NCBI GenBank assembly: GCA_964348015.1
Contig: CAYGBC010000015.1
Span: 1 to 64,000 of the forward strand
Source: SOIA01 sp964348015
GTDB taxonomy: Bacteria > Acidobacteriota > Aminicenantia > Aminicenantales > Aminicenantaceae
Direction of reading: 5' to 3'
Length of the DNA stretch: 64,000 bases
The position numbers and the translations under genes are program-made. Under the pieces are notes generated by a model. That model was not told the DNA's origin and made no database searches. It worked only from the letters and a program-made list of their open reading frames with translations. Shown piece after piece: positions 7,875 through 17,163 of this stretch; positions within the stretch are counted from its first letter, which is position 1; every line of letters begins with the position of its first letter.

Positions 7875-9344
7875 ATGAAAAAATCCACTCCATTGAAAAT
7901 CCTGTTTGCTTCTTCTGAGGTCGCTCCGTTCGCCAAGACCGGCGGATTGGCCGACGTGTCTGGTTCTTTGCCCGCCGCCCTGGCTTCTTTGGGCCATCAA
8001 GTCGTTGTCGTCATGCCCCTCTACCGTTCCGTGATGGAGGGTCCGTTTGAATTAAAAAGTACGGAAGGGACGCTGGAGGTTCCTTACAGGGGGCAGGTTT
8101 TGAAAGATAAGGTTTTTTATTCCGAGCTCGAACCCAACCTTTCGATTTACTTTATTAGGAAAAATGAATTTTTTGACCGAAGTATGCTCTACAGTACACC
8201 CGAAGGAGACTACTTCGACAACGCGGACCGGTTCATTTACTTCAGCCGGGGAATCTTAAACCTGACCAAGCTTATCGGTTTCAAGCCGGACATCATCCAC
8301 TGCAATGACTGGCAGACAAGTCTCGTCCCGTCTTACCTGAAGAGCCTGTATATGTATGATCCTTTTTTTGAGGGAGTGCGAACCATCCTCACCATCCATA
8401 ACCTGGCGTACCAGGGAGTTTTTCCATCGGAATACATGGCTGTCAGTGGGCTGCCATCGGAGTTTTACTCGCTTAGCGGATTTGAGTATTACGGGAAGAT
8501 GAATTTTTTAAAGGGGGGGATTGTCTTTGCTGATATCATCTCCACGGTGAGCAAGAAGTATGCCTCGGAGATACAGACTCCGGAATTCGGGCATGGATTG
8601 GAAGGCATCCTTAAGGAGAGGAGCGGCGATGTCCACGGTGTGCTGAACGGCGTCGATTATAGAGAATGGAATCCTGAAACAGACTCCCACATCATCGTTA
8701 ACTACAACGAAAAAGATTTGTCAGGCAAAGTGAAATGTAAAAAAGACCTGATCAAGGTTTTCAAGTTGAAGGGTTCTGAAAATACTCCGCTCGTTGGGAT
8801 CGTCAGCCGGCTGGCCGCACAGAAGGGATTCGATATCCTCACCGAAGCTGTGGATAAGCTGGTGGAGCTTGGGTTCCTTATGGTTCTACTGGGAACCGGT
8901 GATGAAATCTATGAGAAGGAGTTTAAGGAGATAGGAAAGAAACATAGGGGACGCGTCGGAGTCAAGATCGCTTTTGATAATGCGCTGGCCCACAAGATCG
9001 AAGCCGGAACAGATATGTTCCTCATGCCTTCACGCTATGAGCCATGCGGACTGAATCAAATGTACAGCATGAAGTATGGGACCATTCCTGTGGTGCGTGC
9101 CACCGGGGGTCTGGATGACACCATAAAAGAATTTGACACCAAGACCGGGATCGGGAATGGTTTTAAATTTGCTGAGTACTCCTCGCAGGCCTTGATAAAT
9201 AAGATGAAAAGAGCGCTGGATGTTTACCGCAACCAAAAGCTCTGGTTGAGACTGGTCATGAACAGCATGAAGGAAGACTTTTCATGGCAGAGATCAGCTC
9301 GGACATATGAAAAGATATACCAGAAAGCCTTGGCCAGAAAGTAG
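7875..9344 (+). CDS. glgA: Glycogen synthase (GT5)
   Basis: A 489-residue GT-B enzyme that extends alpha-1,4-glucan from ADP-glucose (or UDP-glucose). The N-terminal acceptor/donor loop KTGGLADVSGSLP lies at about residues 20-32, the conserved HCNDWQTSLVP at about 138-148, and the C-terminal donor site shows SRLAAQKGFD, PSRYEPCGLNQMYSMKYG and RATGGLDDT. Length is normal for the family. It follows the glycerate-glycoside-synthase-like gene by 12 bases and precedes glgB; with glgC on the facing operon the whole ADP-glucose to glycogen route is present. Confidence 0.95.
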   Translation: MKKSTPLKILFASSEVAPFAKTGGLADVSGSLPAALASLGHQVVVVMPLYRSVMEGPFELKSTEGTLEVPYRGQVLKDKVFYSELEPNLSIYFIRKNEFFDRSMLYSTPEGDYFDNADRFIYFSRGILNLTKLIGFKPDIIHCNDWQTSLVPSYLKSLYMYDPFFEGVRTILTIHNLAYQGVFPSEYMAVSGLPSEFYSLSGFEYYGKMNFLKGGIVFADIISTVSKKYASEIQTPEFGHGLEGILKERSGDVHGVLNGVDYREWNPETDSHIIVNYNEKDLSGKVKCKKDLIKVFKLKGSENTPLVGIVSRLAAQKGFDILTEAVDKLVELGFLMVLLGTGDEIYEKEFKEIGKKHRGRVGVKIAFDNALAHKIEAGTDMFLMPSRYEPCGLNQMYSMKYGTIPVVRATGGLDDTIKEFDTKTGIGNGFKFAEYSSQALINKMKRALDVYRNQKLWLRLVMNSMKEDFSWQRSARTYEKIYQKALARK

Positions 9345-9479
9345 GATTTCTATTCCAGAAGATCCTGCGATTCTGAGGAACGAGGTCGGACCGGAATTAT
9401 ATCTGGATTTGCCGGAGATGGGAAAGAAAGGACTGCTGTCCTAGCGTTTTGGCTGTAGTAAGGTTTGAGAGGTCATTTC

Positions 9480-11441
9480 GTGGCCCAAAAAAAGGAAAAG
9501 CCGCTTCAAATGCCTGATACAAAAAAAGTAGGCCATGTGGTTCACGGACCAACTCTGTTTTCCGATTATGACATTTATCTGTTCAAACAGGGAAGTTCTT
9601 TCCAGTTATACGAGAAGATGGGATCGCATCTGATGACTGTGGAGACCAAAAAGGGTGTTTATTTTGCTCTGTGGGCCCCGAACGCCGAAAGGGTCAGCGT
9701 GATTGGAGATTTCAACGAGTGGGATCCGGAGGCTCATTCTCTGGCGATCAGATGGGATGGATCGGGAATCTGGGAAGGATTCATTCCCGGCTTGGCCAAG
9801 GGAGAGCTTTACAAGTTTAACGTCGCCTCAAGGAAGAGGAAATACAGAGTGGATAAAGGAGATCCCTTCGGTTTTTACTGGGAAATCTCTCCCCGAACGG
9901 CTTCCGTCGTCTGGGATCTGGATTATGAGTGGAATGATGAGAAGTGGATGTCAGCGCGCGGCCAGCACAACCCCCTGGATTCTCCTGTATCTGTCTATGA
10001 GGTTCACCTGGGTTCCTGGAGGAGGATTCCTGAAGAAGAGAACCGTGTTTTGAATTATAAGGAGCTGGCGTCTCAGCTTGTGGAATACGTGAAGGACATG
10101 GGCTTCACACATGTTGAATTTTTACCGGTAATGGAACATCCTTTCTACGGGTCCTGGGGATACCAGGTGGGAGGATATTTTGCTCCCACCAGCCGGTACG
10201 GCAATCCCCAAGACTTCATGTTTCTCATCGATTGTCTACATCAGAATGATATAGGGGTGATCCTGGACTGGGTCCCATCCCATTTCCCTTCCGATGAACA
10301 TGGGCTGACCTATTTTGACGGAACACACCTTTACGAACATAAAGATCCAAGAAAGGGTTTTCATCCGGATTGGAAAAGTAACATTTTTAATTATGGCCGG
10401 AATGAAGTGAAGAATTTTCTCATAAGCAACGCCTTTTTCTGGGTGGACAAGTATCATGCGGACGGGATTAGGTTAGATGCCGTAGCTTCCATGCTCTACC
10501 TGGACTATTCCAGGAAAGAAGGCGAGTGGATTCCCAATGAATTCGGAGGAAGGGAGAACCTCGAGGCCATTTCCTTTATCAAACGGCTGAACGAAGCCCT
10601 CTATCAGAGGTTCCCGGATGTCCAGATGATAGCCGAGGAATCAACAGCCTGGCCTATGGTAACTAAGCCCGTCTATCTCGGTGGTCTGGGATTTGGGATG
10701 AAATGGAACATGGGCTGGATGCACGATATCCTGGAGTACTTTTCTAAAAATCCCGTTCACCGCAAACATCACCACAACCAGCTCACGTTCAGCATATGGT
10801 ATGCTTTCTTTGAAAATTTTATCCTACCCCTCTCCCACGATGAGGTGGTCCATGAAAAAAGCTCTCTGCTGAGCAAGATGCCAGGAGATGACTGGCAGAA
10901 GTTCGCCAACCTCCGTCTTCTCCTTGGATATCTCTATACTCATCCGGGAAAAAAACTCCTGTTTATGGGGGGGGAGTTTGGACAGAGAAAAGAGTGGATT
11001 CATGATGAGAGTCTGGAATGGCACCTGCTCCAGTACGCACCTCATCAAGGGATTCAGAGATGGGTCAGGGATTTGAATCGATTCTATCGGAGCGAGCCGG
11101 CCCTGTACGAGCTTGATTTTGTTCCGGGTGGCTTTGAGTGGATAGATATCAGTGACTGGGAAAAGAGTATCATCGGTTTCGTGAGAAAAGGGAAGACATC
11201 CAGTGACACCATAGCCGCTGTGTGTAATTTCACCCCCATTATGCGGTCCAATTACAGGGTTGGTGTTCCTTCGGACGGATTCTGGAGGGAAGCGCTCAAC
11301 AGCGATGCAGAGGTGTACGGAGGGAGCGGGCATGGCAATCTAGGCGGAGTTGAGGCGGAGAACAAGAAGGCTCATGGCAGACCCTATTCTATTTCCTTGA
11401 GCTTGCCGCCCTTGAGCATCCTTATTCTTAAAAAGGATTAG
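9480..11441 (+). CDS. glgB: 1,4-alpha-glucan branching enzyme (GH13)
   Basis: A 653-residue branching enzyme. I prefer the GTG at 9480, with AGAGG seven to eight bases upstream, over an in-frame TTG at 9465. A CBM48-type domain (YFALWAPNAERVSVIGDFNEW) leads into the GH13 barrel. The four conserved regions are visible: GVILDWVPSHF, DGIRLDAVASMLY (nucleophile Asp), MIAEESTAWP (acid Glu) and LPLSHDEVVHEK. It moves alpha-1,4 chains onto alpha-1,6 branch points in glycogen. It follows glgA with a 135-base gap. Confidence 0.95.
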   Translation: MAQKKEKPLQMPDTKKVGHVVHGPTLFSDYDIYLFKQGSSFQLYEKMGSHLMTVETKKGVYFALWAPNAERVSVIGDFNEWDPEAHSLAIRWDGSGIWEGFIPGLAKGELYKFNVASRKRKYRVDKGDPFGFYWEISPRTASVVWDLDYEWNDEKWMSARGQHNPLDSPVSVYEVHLGSWRRIPEEENRVLNYKELASQLVEYVKDMGFTHVEFLPVMEHPFYGSWGYQVGGYFAPTSRYGNPQDFMFLIDCLHQNDIGVILDWVPSHFPSDEHGLTYFDGTHLYEHKDPRKGFHPDWKSNIFNYGRNEVKNFLISNAFFWVDKYHADGIRLDAVASMLYLDYSRKEGEWIPNEFGGRENLEAISFIKRLNEALYQRFPDVQMIAEESTAWPMVTKPVYLGGLGFGMKWNMGWMHDILEYFSKNPVHRKHHHNQLTFSIWYAFFENFILPLSHDEVVHEKSSLLSKMPGDDWQKFANLRLLLGYLYTHPGKKLLFMGGEFGQRKEWIHDESLEWHLLQYAPHQGIQRWVRDLNRFYRSEPALYELDFVPGGFEWIDISDWEKSIIGFVRKGKTSSDTIAAVCNFTPIMRSNYRVGVPSDGFWREALNSDAEVYGGSGHGNLGGVEAENKKAHGRPYSISLSLPPLSILILKKD

Positions 11442-11761
11442 TGAGAGAATGGATGCTTTCACTTCAAGGAAAAGATATAAGGATCCTAAAAGGAATTGAT
11501 AAAACCAGGCCAGAGCAAGGGTCACTTTGTTAAATAATCCGCATCTTTTCTAACAGTTGGATAGATACAGGTCAACCATTTATCGTTTTGTTCTGAACCT
11601 TCGATCAAGCAAAAAGCAACTCTGCGGAAAAAAATGAAAGATTAAAATTTTATCTTTACTATTGACATATGAAACTATGATACAATATAGCTAAATTATA
11701 GATTCAAACATCAGCGAAAATTACTTCTTCGGAGTGAAATAAAATTGAACAGGAGAACATC
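11442..11761. other. 320-base spacer with a likely promoter
   Basis: Between glgB and the winged-helix gene. It is AT-rich in its second half and carries the promoter-like boxes listed at 11662-11691. No gene seen. Confidence 0.4.
11662..11691 (+). promoter_or_regulatory. Putative sigma-70 promoter
   Basis: A perfect TTGACA at 11662-11667, then 18 bases, then TATAGC at 11686-11691. It would start transcription about 65 bases before the winged-helix gene and separate that gene, GH57 and malQ from glgA-glgB. Confidence 0.4.
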
Positions 11762-11977
11762 ATGAAAGAAAAAGTGGGAGAAACTGCAGGACAGATATGG
11801 GATCTTCTAAAGAAAAAAGGAGAAGTTAACATGGCCGAGGTGCCCAAACTTCTCAAAGAGAAATCCGCTGTTGTCTATCAAGCCATCGGCTGGCTTGCCC
11901 GTGAGAATAAAATCGAGTACCGAAAAGCAGCCACAAAGACATTCGTTTCCCTAGCTGAGTCTGAGAAAATTCTGTAG
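11762..11977 (+). CDS. Small winged-helix protein (DUF2582-like)
   Basis: A 71-residue basic protein: helix (ETAGQIWDLLKKKGEV), turn and helix (MAEVPKLLKEKSAVVYQAIGWLARENKIEYRK), then a short beta wing. This is the compact winged helix-turn-helix of the DUF2582 family, found in anaerobes and of unknown role. It could bind DNA, but many DUF2582 proteins are not proven regulators. It lies between glgB and the GH57 gene, so a local role in controlling glycogen genes is a reasonable guess. CAGGAGAACATC precedes the ATG. Confidence 0.7.
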   Translation: MKEKVGETAGQIWDLLKKKGEVNMAEVPKLLKEKSAVVYQAIGWLARENKIEYRKAATKTFVSLAESEKIL

Positions 11978-12128
11978 CTGTCCTCTTGCCAGACCCAAAA
12001 TATGTCAGACCGATAAAAGGGAGAAAAATTCAAAAAGACGTTCAAAATATTTGAGTTGAAATTCAATAATTCGGTCTCTCACATAGAGAGAATCCGGCAC
12101 TTCCGTTCTCCAAAATAGACATTTCAGG

Positions 12129-14555
12129 ATGAAGGACTACATCTGCATTCACGGTCATTTTTACCAGCCACCAAGAGAGAATCCCTGGTTGGAAGAAGTC
12201 GAGGTCCAGGATTCGGCCTATCCCTTCCACGATTGGAATGAGCGCATTGCCGCCGAATGCTATGCTCCGAACTCTGCATCTCGTATTCTTGATTCAGAAA
12301 AAAAAATCGTCGACATCATCAATAACTACGCTAAGATAAGCTTTAATTTTGGCCCTACCCTTCTTTCCTGGATGGAAAAGAACACTCCTGAAGTTTACCG
12401 GGCTGTTATCGACGCAGATAAAGAGAGCCAGGGCCGGTTTTCTGGGCATGGCTCTGCTCTTTCCCAGGCTTACAGCCATATGATCATGCCGCTGGCGAAC
12501 TCCAGGGATAAACGCACCCAGATCGTCTGGGGGATAAAGGATTTTGTGCACCGGTTTGGAAGGAAGCCTGAAGGGATGTGGCTGCCGGAGGCAGCTGTGG
12601 ATGTCGAAACTCTGGATATAATGGCCGAATGCGGAATCGGATTCACTGTTCTTGCCCCTCACCAGGCCAAACGATTCCGAAAAATTGGCGAAAAAGATTG
12701 GACCGATGCAAAAAAAGGAACGATAGACACTCGGTCGGTGTATCGGTGCCTTCTTCCTTCAGGAAGAACTATTTTCCTCTTTTTCTATGATGGCGTGATA
12801 TCCAACGAGATTGCATTTGGTGATTTATTAAAGGATGGAGAAAAGTTTGCCCAAAGATTGCAGGCCGCATTCTCAAAAGGGCAAAATAGACCTCAGATCG
12901 TTCACATCGCCACCGATGGGGAGACGTTTGGGCACCACCACCGTTTCGGTGAGATGGCCCTGGCCTACTGTCTTGACCGGATCGAAACAAGCCGCTCCAC
13001 CTTCCTCACTGTGTATGGAGAGCATATGGAGAAATATCCTCCCGACTATGAGGTGGAAATAGTGGAAAACACTTCCTGGAGCTGCGTTCATGGAGTGGAA
13101 AGGTGGAGGAGTCATTGTGGATGCAGCACTGGACGTCACCCCGGCTGGACACAAAAATGGCGCACCCCTCTCCGGGAAGCCATGGATTGGCTCAGAGATC
13201 GATTGGATTCAGTTTACCAGGACAGGATGTCAGCTCTTACGGAAGATCCTTGGAAAGCAAGAGAAGATTACATAGATGTGGTTCTGGACAGGTCAAAGGA
13301 AAATGTGGAAGTCTTTTTCCGTGATCATATGTCTTCGATGCTTTCTCTGGGGAAAAAAATAGAAGCCTTGAAACTTCTGGAGATGCAGCGGAATTCCATG
13401 CTCGGGTTTACGAGCTGCGGCTGGTTTTTTGATGACATTTCAGGTATTGAAGCTGTCCAGGTGATGCAGTATGCCGCTCGAGCCATCCAGCTAACAAGGG
13501 ACACAGGAGGAGAGGATTTTGAGGCGGAATTCATTAATATCCTTGAGAAAGCTCCCAGCAATGTCCCTAAGTTCAAGAATGGAGCCGCCGTTTATGAAAA
13601 ACTTGTCCAGCCTGCTGTCCTGGATCTTATCCGAGTGGGAGTTCATTATGCGGTGTCGTCTCTGTTCGAGGAGTATCCTGAGACAATAAAGATCGGAGCC
13701 TACATCTCCAGCAGTGATATCTATGATTTGACAGAATCTGGGCGAGAGAAGCTGGCAGTGGGAAAAGCCCGTTTGCTATCAGAAATCACCTGGGATGAGG
13801 AAAACATAAGCTTTGCTGTCCTGCATTTTGGCGACCACAATCTCATTGGAGGCGCCAGAAAGTTTACCGATGATTCTTCCTTTTTGTCACTGCAAGGGGA
13901 AATAAAAGAGGCCTTTACTAAGAGCGACATACCTGAGGTGATCCGTTTGATGGATAAGCATTTTGGAACCCACAATTATTCTCTTTGGCACTTATTCAAG
14001 GATGAAAAGCGAAAGGTGCTGAATCAAGTCCTCACTTCCACGCTGGAGGAGATGGAGACATCCTTCCGACAGCTTTATGAGGATCAGTACTCCGTGATGC
14101 AGGCTTTGAGAGAGAACCGAGTTCCTCTGCCCAGGGCATTTTCAACCACCGTTGAGTTCATCCTCAACACGGATTTCCGAAGGCTAATGGAGGATGAGGA
14201 GTTTGACATGGAGCGTCTTCAAAACCTGGTTGAAGAGTTTACAAAGTGGGGCCTTCAACCCGATAGAGCTCTATTAAGCTTCGTCACCAGCAAAAAAGTC
14301 GACCGGCTCATGGAAGAAATTTCTGAAAAACCGCAGAACCTTTCTCTCTGGAAGACTGTGATTGATTTTTTGGAGATTCTGAGAGATTTCCCGTTGGATT
14401 TAGACCTGTGGAGGAGCCAGAATATCTACTTCAAGGTCTGCCATCAATTGAGAAGTGAAATGGAAAAAAGAAGCCGTGACGGCAACGAGGATGCGCAAAA
14501 ATGGGTGGATTACCTTAGCATGATGGGAGAATACCTGAGAGTGAAATGTCTCTAA
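12129..14555 (+). CDS. GH57 alpha-glucan hydrolase/transferase with DUF3536
   Basis: An 808-residue protein. The first about 330 residues are a GH57 seven-stranded barrel: CIHGHFYQPPRENPW (metal/substrate His) at the start, GMWLPEAAVDVET holding the likely catalytic Glu, and HIATDGETFGHHH holding the likely catalytic Asp. The remainder matches the long helical DUF3536 region that accompanies a subgroup of GH57 proteins. GH57 members are retaining amylases, 4-alpha-glucanotransferases or branching enzymes; the exact reaction of the DUF3536 subgroup is not established. The position before malQ supports glycogen remodelling or breakdown. No signal peptide is seen, so it is cytoplasmic. Confidence 0.85.
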   Translation: MKDYICIHGHFYQPPRENPWLEEVEVQDSAYPFHDWNERIAAECYAPNSASRILDSEKKIVDIINNYAKISFNFGPTLLSWMEKNTPEVYRAVIDADKESQGRFSGHGSALSQAYSHMIMPLANSRDKRTQIVWGIKDFVHRFGRKPEGMWLPEAAVDVETLDIMAECGIGFTVLAPHQAKRFRKIGEKDWTDAKKGTIDTRSVYRCLLPSGRTIFLFFYDGVISNEIAFGDLLKDGEKFAQRLQAAFSKGQNRPQIVHIATDGETFGHHHRFGEMALAYCLDRIETSRSTFLTVYGEHMEKYPPDYEVEIVENTSWSCVHGVERWRSHCGCSTGRHPGWTQKWRTPLREAMDWLRDRLDSVYQDRMSALTEDPWKAREDYIDVVLDRSKENVEVFFRDHMSSMLSLGKKIEALKLLEMQRNSMLGFTSCGWFFDDISGIEAVQVMQYAARAIQLTRDTGGEDFEAEFINILEKAPSNVPKFKNGAAVYEKLVQPAVLDLIRVGVHYAVSSLFEEYPETIKIGAYISSSDIYDLTESGREKLAVGKARLLSEITWDEENISFAVLHFGDHNLIGGARKFTDDSSFLSLQGEIKEAFTKSDIPEVIRLMDKHFGTHNYSLWHLFKDEKRKVLNQVLTSTLEEMETSFRQLYEDQYSVMQALRENRVPLPRAFSTTVEFILNTDFRRLMEDEEFDMERLQNLVEEFTKWGLQPDRALLSFVTSKKVDRLMEEISEKPQNLSLWKTVIDFLEILRDFPLDLDLWRSQNIYFKVCHQLRSEMEKRSRDGNEDAQKWVDYLSMMGEYLRVKCL

Positions 14556-14619
14556 TATCCTTGGTCGCAGGCAAGGTGATACACAATTCTGAAATTTCCT
14601 TTAAAGGTGAGAGAAAAGA

Positions 14620-16143
14620 ATGAGAGAAAGAGGGAGCGGCATCTTCCTTCATATCACATCCCTTCCTTCAATTTTCGGCATCGGAGACTTGGGGCCCTGG
14701 GCCTACAGGTTTGTGGATTTTTTGGCGGAGGCGAAACAAGGTTACTGGCAGATTCTTCCTTTGAATCCCACTGAGCCCGCGTTCGGGAATTCCCCTTACC
14801 ACAGCTATTCCGCTTTTGCCTGCAATCCTTTGCTCCTCAGCCCGGATCTGATGTTCCGGGAAGGACTGCTCACTGAGGAAGACATTATTCCAGACAAACG
14901 CTTTTGTTCCAAGCGTGTTGACTACAATTCTGTCGTTGCCTTCAAGAGAAAACTCTTTCAAACAGCCTTCCAGCGTTTTGAACAGAGAAAAGACAAGCAT
15001 GACTTTGAACAATTCTGCGGGGAAAACAGTTCATGGCTGGATGATTTTGCCTTTTTCCTGGCTTTGAAAGAACATTTCAAAAAAAAGGTCTGGTCCGATT
15101 GGCCCCTGGATGTAAGGGATAGACAGGAGGGAGCTCTCCTGCCGTTGAAGAAGGCGCTTCATGATAAGATGGAAAAAGAGAAATTTCTTCAGTATATGAT
15201 TATCCAGCAGTGGAACGCCCTGAGAAACTACTGTCAGGAGAAAGGCATACGGATCATCGGAGACATTCCCGTTTATGTCAACTATGATAGCGTTGACCTC
15301 TGGACGCATCCCGAGCTCTTTAAGCTGGACCAGGCCAAAAGGCCTTACGCAGTTGCTGGTGTTCCGCCTGATTATTTCAGCGCGATCGGCCAGTTTTGGG
15401 GAAATCCCCTTTACCGCTGGGACATTCTGCAGGAGAGGGAATATGACTGGTGGGTCCAGAGAGTGGGCCATAACCTGAGGCTATTTGATGTCGTCAGGAT
15501 CGACCACTTCCGTGGCTTTGTGGGGTACTGGGAAATCCCGGCCGATGAGAATAATGCTGTCAAAGGGGAGTGGAAGATGGCTCCGGCTGAAGATTTTTTC
15601 CGTGTCTTGAAGGATAAAAATCCACACCTGCCCCTTATTGCGGAGGACCTGGGCATCATTACTCCAGATGTAAGAGAAGTGATGGAGCATTTCGCTTTTC
15701 CAGGGATGAAAGTTCTCCTTTTTGCCTTTGGAGAGGATGATTCCATGCATCCCTATCTTCCCCACACTTACGATGAGAATTGCGTGGTTTACACGGGGAC
15801 CCACGATAACAACACGGTGAGAGGATGGTTTGAGCGAGAGGCCAAACCGGCGGAGAAAAAAAGGGTGTTTCGTTATATAGGCCGCAAGGTCAAAAAAAGA
15901 GAAATCCACTGGGAATTCATAAGGTTGGCCATGCAGTCAGTGGCCAAAACAGCGGTCATACCCATGCAGGATGTTCTGGGTCTGGGGAAGGAAGCCAGGA
16001 TGAACCTTCCGGCGACCGGCAAGGGCAACTGGGAATGGCGGCTTTTACCCTCTCAGATCACATCTCATCTGGCAAAGAAAATCTCAAGTATAACTGAGAC
16101 CTATGGAAGAGCCTATTTATCTTTGGCTTCCCGCAAAAACTGA
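14620..16143 (+). CDS. malQ: 4-alpha-glucanotransferase (amylomaltase, GH77)
   Basis: A 507-residue disproportionating enzyme of normal family length. It opens with the typical RGSGIFLHITSLPS and shows GYWQILPLNPT, IIGDIPVYVNYDSVDLW, DVVRIDHFRGFVGYWEIP (nucleophile Asp), LIAEDLGIITP (acid Glu) and YTGTHDNNTVRGW (transition-state Asp). It transfers maltodextrin segments between chains. AGGTGAGAG lies before the ATG, 64 bases after the GH57 gene. Its 3' end overlaps the converging galT by 31 bases. Confidence 0.95.
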   Translation: MRERGSGIFLHITSLPSIFGIGDLGPWAYRFVDFLAEAKQGYWQILPLNPTEPAFGNSPYHSYSAFACNPLLLSPDLMFREGLLTEEDIIPDKRFCSKRVDYNSVVAFKRKLFQTAFQRFEQRKDKHDFEQFCGENSSWLDDFAFFLALKEHFKKKVWSDWPLDVRDRQEGALLPLKKALHDKMEKEKFLQYMIIQQWNALRNYCQEKGIRIIGDIPVYVNYDSVDLWTHPELFKLDQAKRPYAVAGVPPDYFSAIGQFWGNPLYRWDILQEREYDWWVQRVGHNLRLFDVVRIDHFRGFVGYWEIPADENNAVKGEWKMAPAEDFFRVLKDKNPHLPLIAEDLGIITPDVREVMEHFAFPGMKVLLFAFGEDDSMHPYLPHTYDENCVVYTGTHDNNTVRGWFEREAKPAEKKRVFRYIGRKVKKREIHWEFIRLAMQSVAKTAVIPMQDVLGLGKEARMNLPATGKGNWEWRLLPSQITSHLAKKISSITETYGRAYLSLASRKN

Positions 16144-17144
16144 GCGGCCTCCTCTGGTATGCTGGGATTGATGTAGAAGCCGCTTCCCCATTCGAAGCCC
16201 GCTATTCGAGTCATGCGGGGAATGATCTCAATATGCCAGTGATAATCGTACTTGAGAGTTTCCCATTTTCCGGCGAGCTTCGGTTTAGCCTCGGTATTCG
16301 GAGATGTGTTCAGGACATAATTGTAGGGTGGGTCTTGAAGTACTATTTTGAGACGGTACAGGATATCCTTGATGAATGAGGAGAATTTCTCCAGGTCTTC
16401 ATCAGAAGCCTCTGCATAGCTGTGGTTGTGTTGGATGGGCGCGATGAACACTTCGAACGGAAACCGTGAGGCATAAGGAGCGACAGCGATAAATCCGTTT
16501 TCTTGGGCGATAACTCTTTTTTTATCAAATATATCCTGCTGGATTAGGTCACATATCAAGCAGCGCTCTTTGATGTCGTAATGTTTCTTCGCGGTCTCAA
16601 GTTTAATCTTGACGTTCTGCGGTACGATCGGTGTGGCAATCAACTGAGAATGGGAATGGGCCAGAGACGCGCCCGCTCTTTTGCCGTGATTCTTGAAAAC
16701 AAGGACATATTTAAACCGAGTGTCCTTGTAAAGGTCTCTCAATCGTCCCCGGTAGGCCTGAAGAACCCATTTGAATTGTTCTTCAGGGAGGTCAGCAAAA
16801 GTCACATCATGAATCGGAGTTTGGATGATGACCTCATGAGCTCCCACGCCTTCGATCATATCGTAGTAACCAACGCCGGTCCTTTTTCCCTCTGGCCCGA
16901 TGTTGAGCGCGGGAAATTTATTGGGAACCACTCTCACTTTCCACCCAGGTGTGTTGGGTTGTGTATGAGGATCTCTGACGGCCCATATCTCGGGTGGCGT
17001 CTGGGATTCGTTCCCTTCACAAAAGGGGCAGAGCTTGATGTGGTTGTATTTGGTGGTGTCATGTAAATCCGATGGGCGTGCCGTCCGTTCTGTGGATATG
17101 ATGACCCAGCGGTCCTGCAAAGGATCATACCTGAATTCTGGCAT
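16113..17144 (-). CDS. galT: Galactose-1-phosphate uridylyltransferase family (or ADP-glucose phosphorylase-like)
   Basis: A 343-residue HIT-superfamily nucleotidyltransferase. The N-terminal LCPFCEGNE is the Zn-binding start; the nucleotidylated His lies in SLAHSHSQLIATP, where the canonical GalT motif HPHGQ is replaced by HSHSQ, as in thermophile GalTs and the plant ADP-glucose phosphorylase. A second domain follows with HWHIEIIPR near the end. The likely reaction is exchange of UMP between UDP-glucose and galactose-1-phosphate, but its place at the end of a gpgP-gpgS-glgC operon leaves open a role with ADP-glucose. AAGGAG precedes the ATG; 19 bases separate it from glgC. Confidence 0.85.
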   Translation of the reverse strand: MPEFRYDPLQDRWVIISTERTARPSDLHDTTKYNHIKLCPFCEGNESQTPPEIWAVRDPHTQPNTPGWKVRVVPNKFPALNIGPEGKRTGVGYYDMIEGVGAHEVIIQTPIHDVTFADLPEEQFKWVLQAYRGRLRDLYKDTRFKYVLVFKNHGKRAGASLAHSHSQLIATPIVPQNVKIKLETAKKHYDIKERCLICDLIQQDIFDKKRVIAQENGFIAVAPYASRFPFEVFIAPIQHNHSYAEASDEDLEKFSSFIKDILYRLKIVLQDPPYNYVLNTSPNTEAKPKLAGKWETLKYDYHWHIEIIPRMTRIAGFEWGSGFYINPSIPEEAAQFLREAKDK

Positions 17145-17163
17145 TTCTATCTCCTTCTTATCA

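Noticed and set aside
9348..9444. Short open stretch after glgA with coding-like look, ending in PEMGKKGLLS
   Set aside because: About 33 codons, out of frame with glgA and without a start; could be chance.
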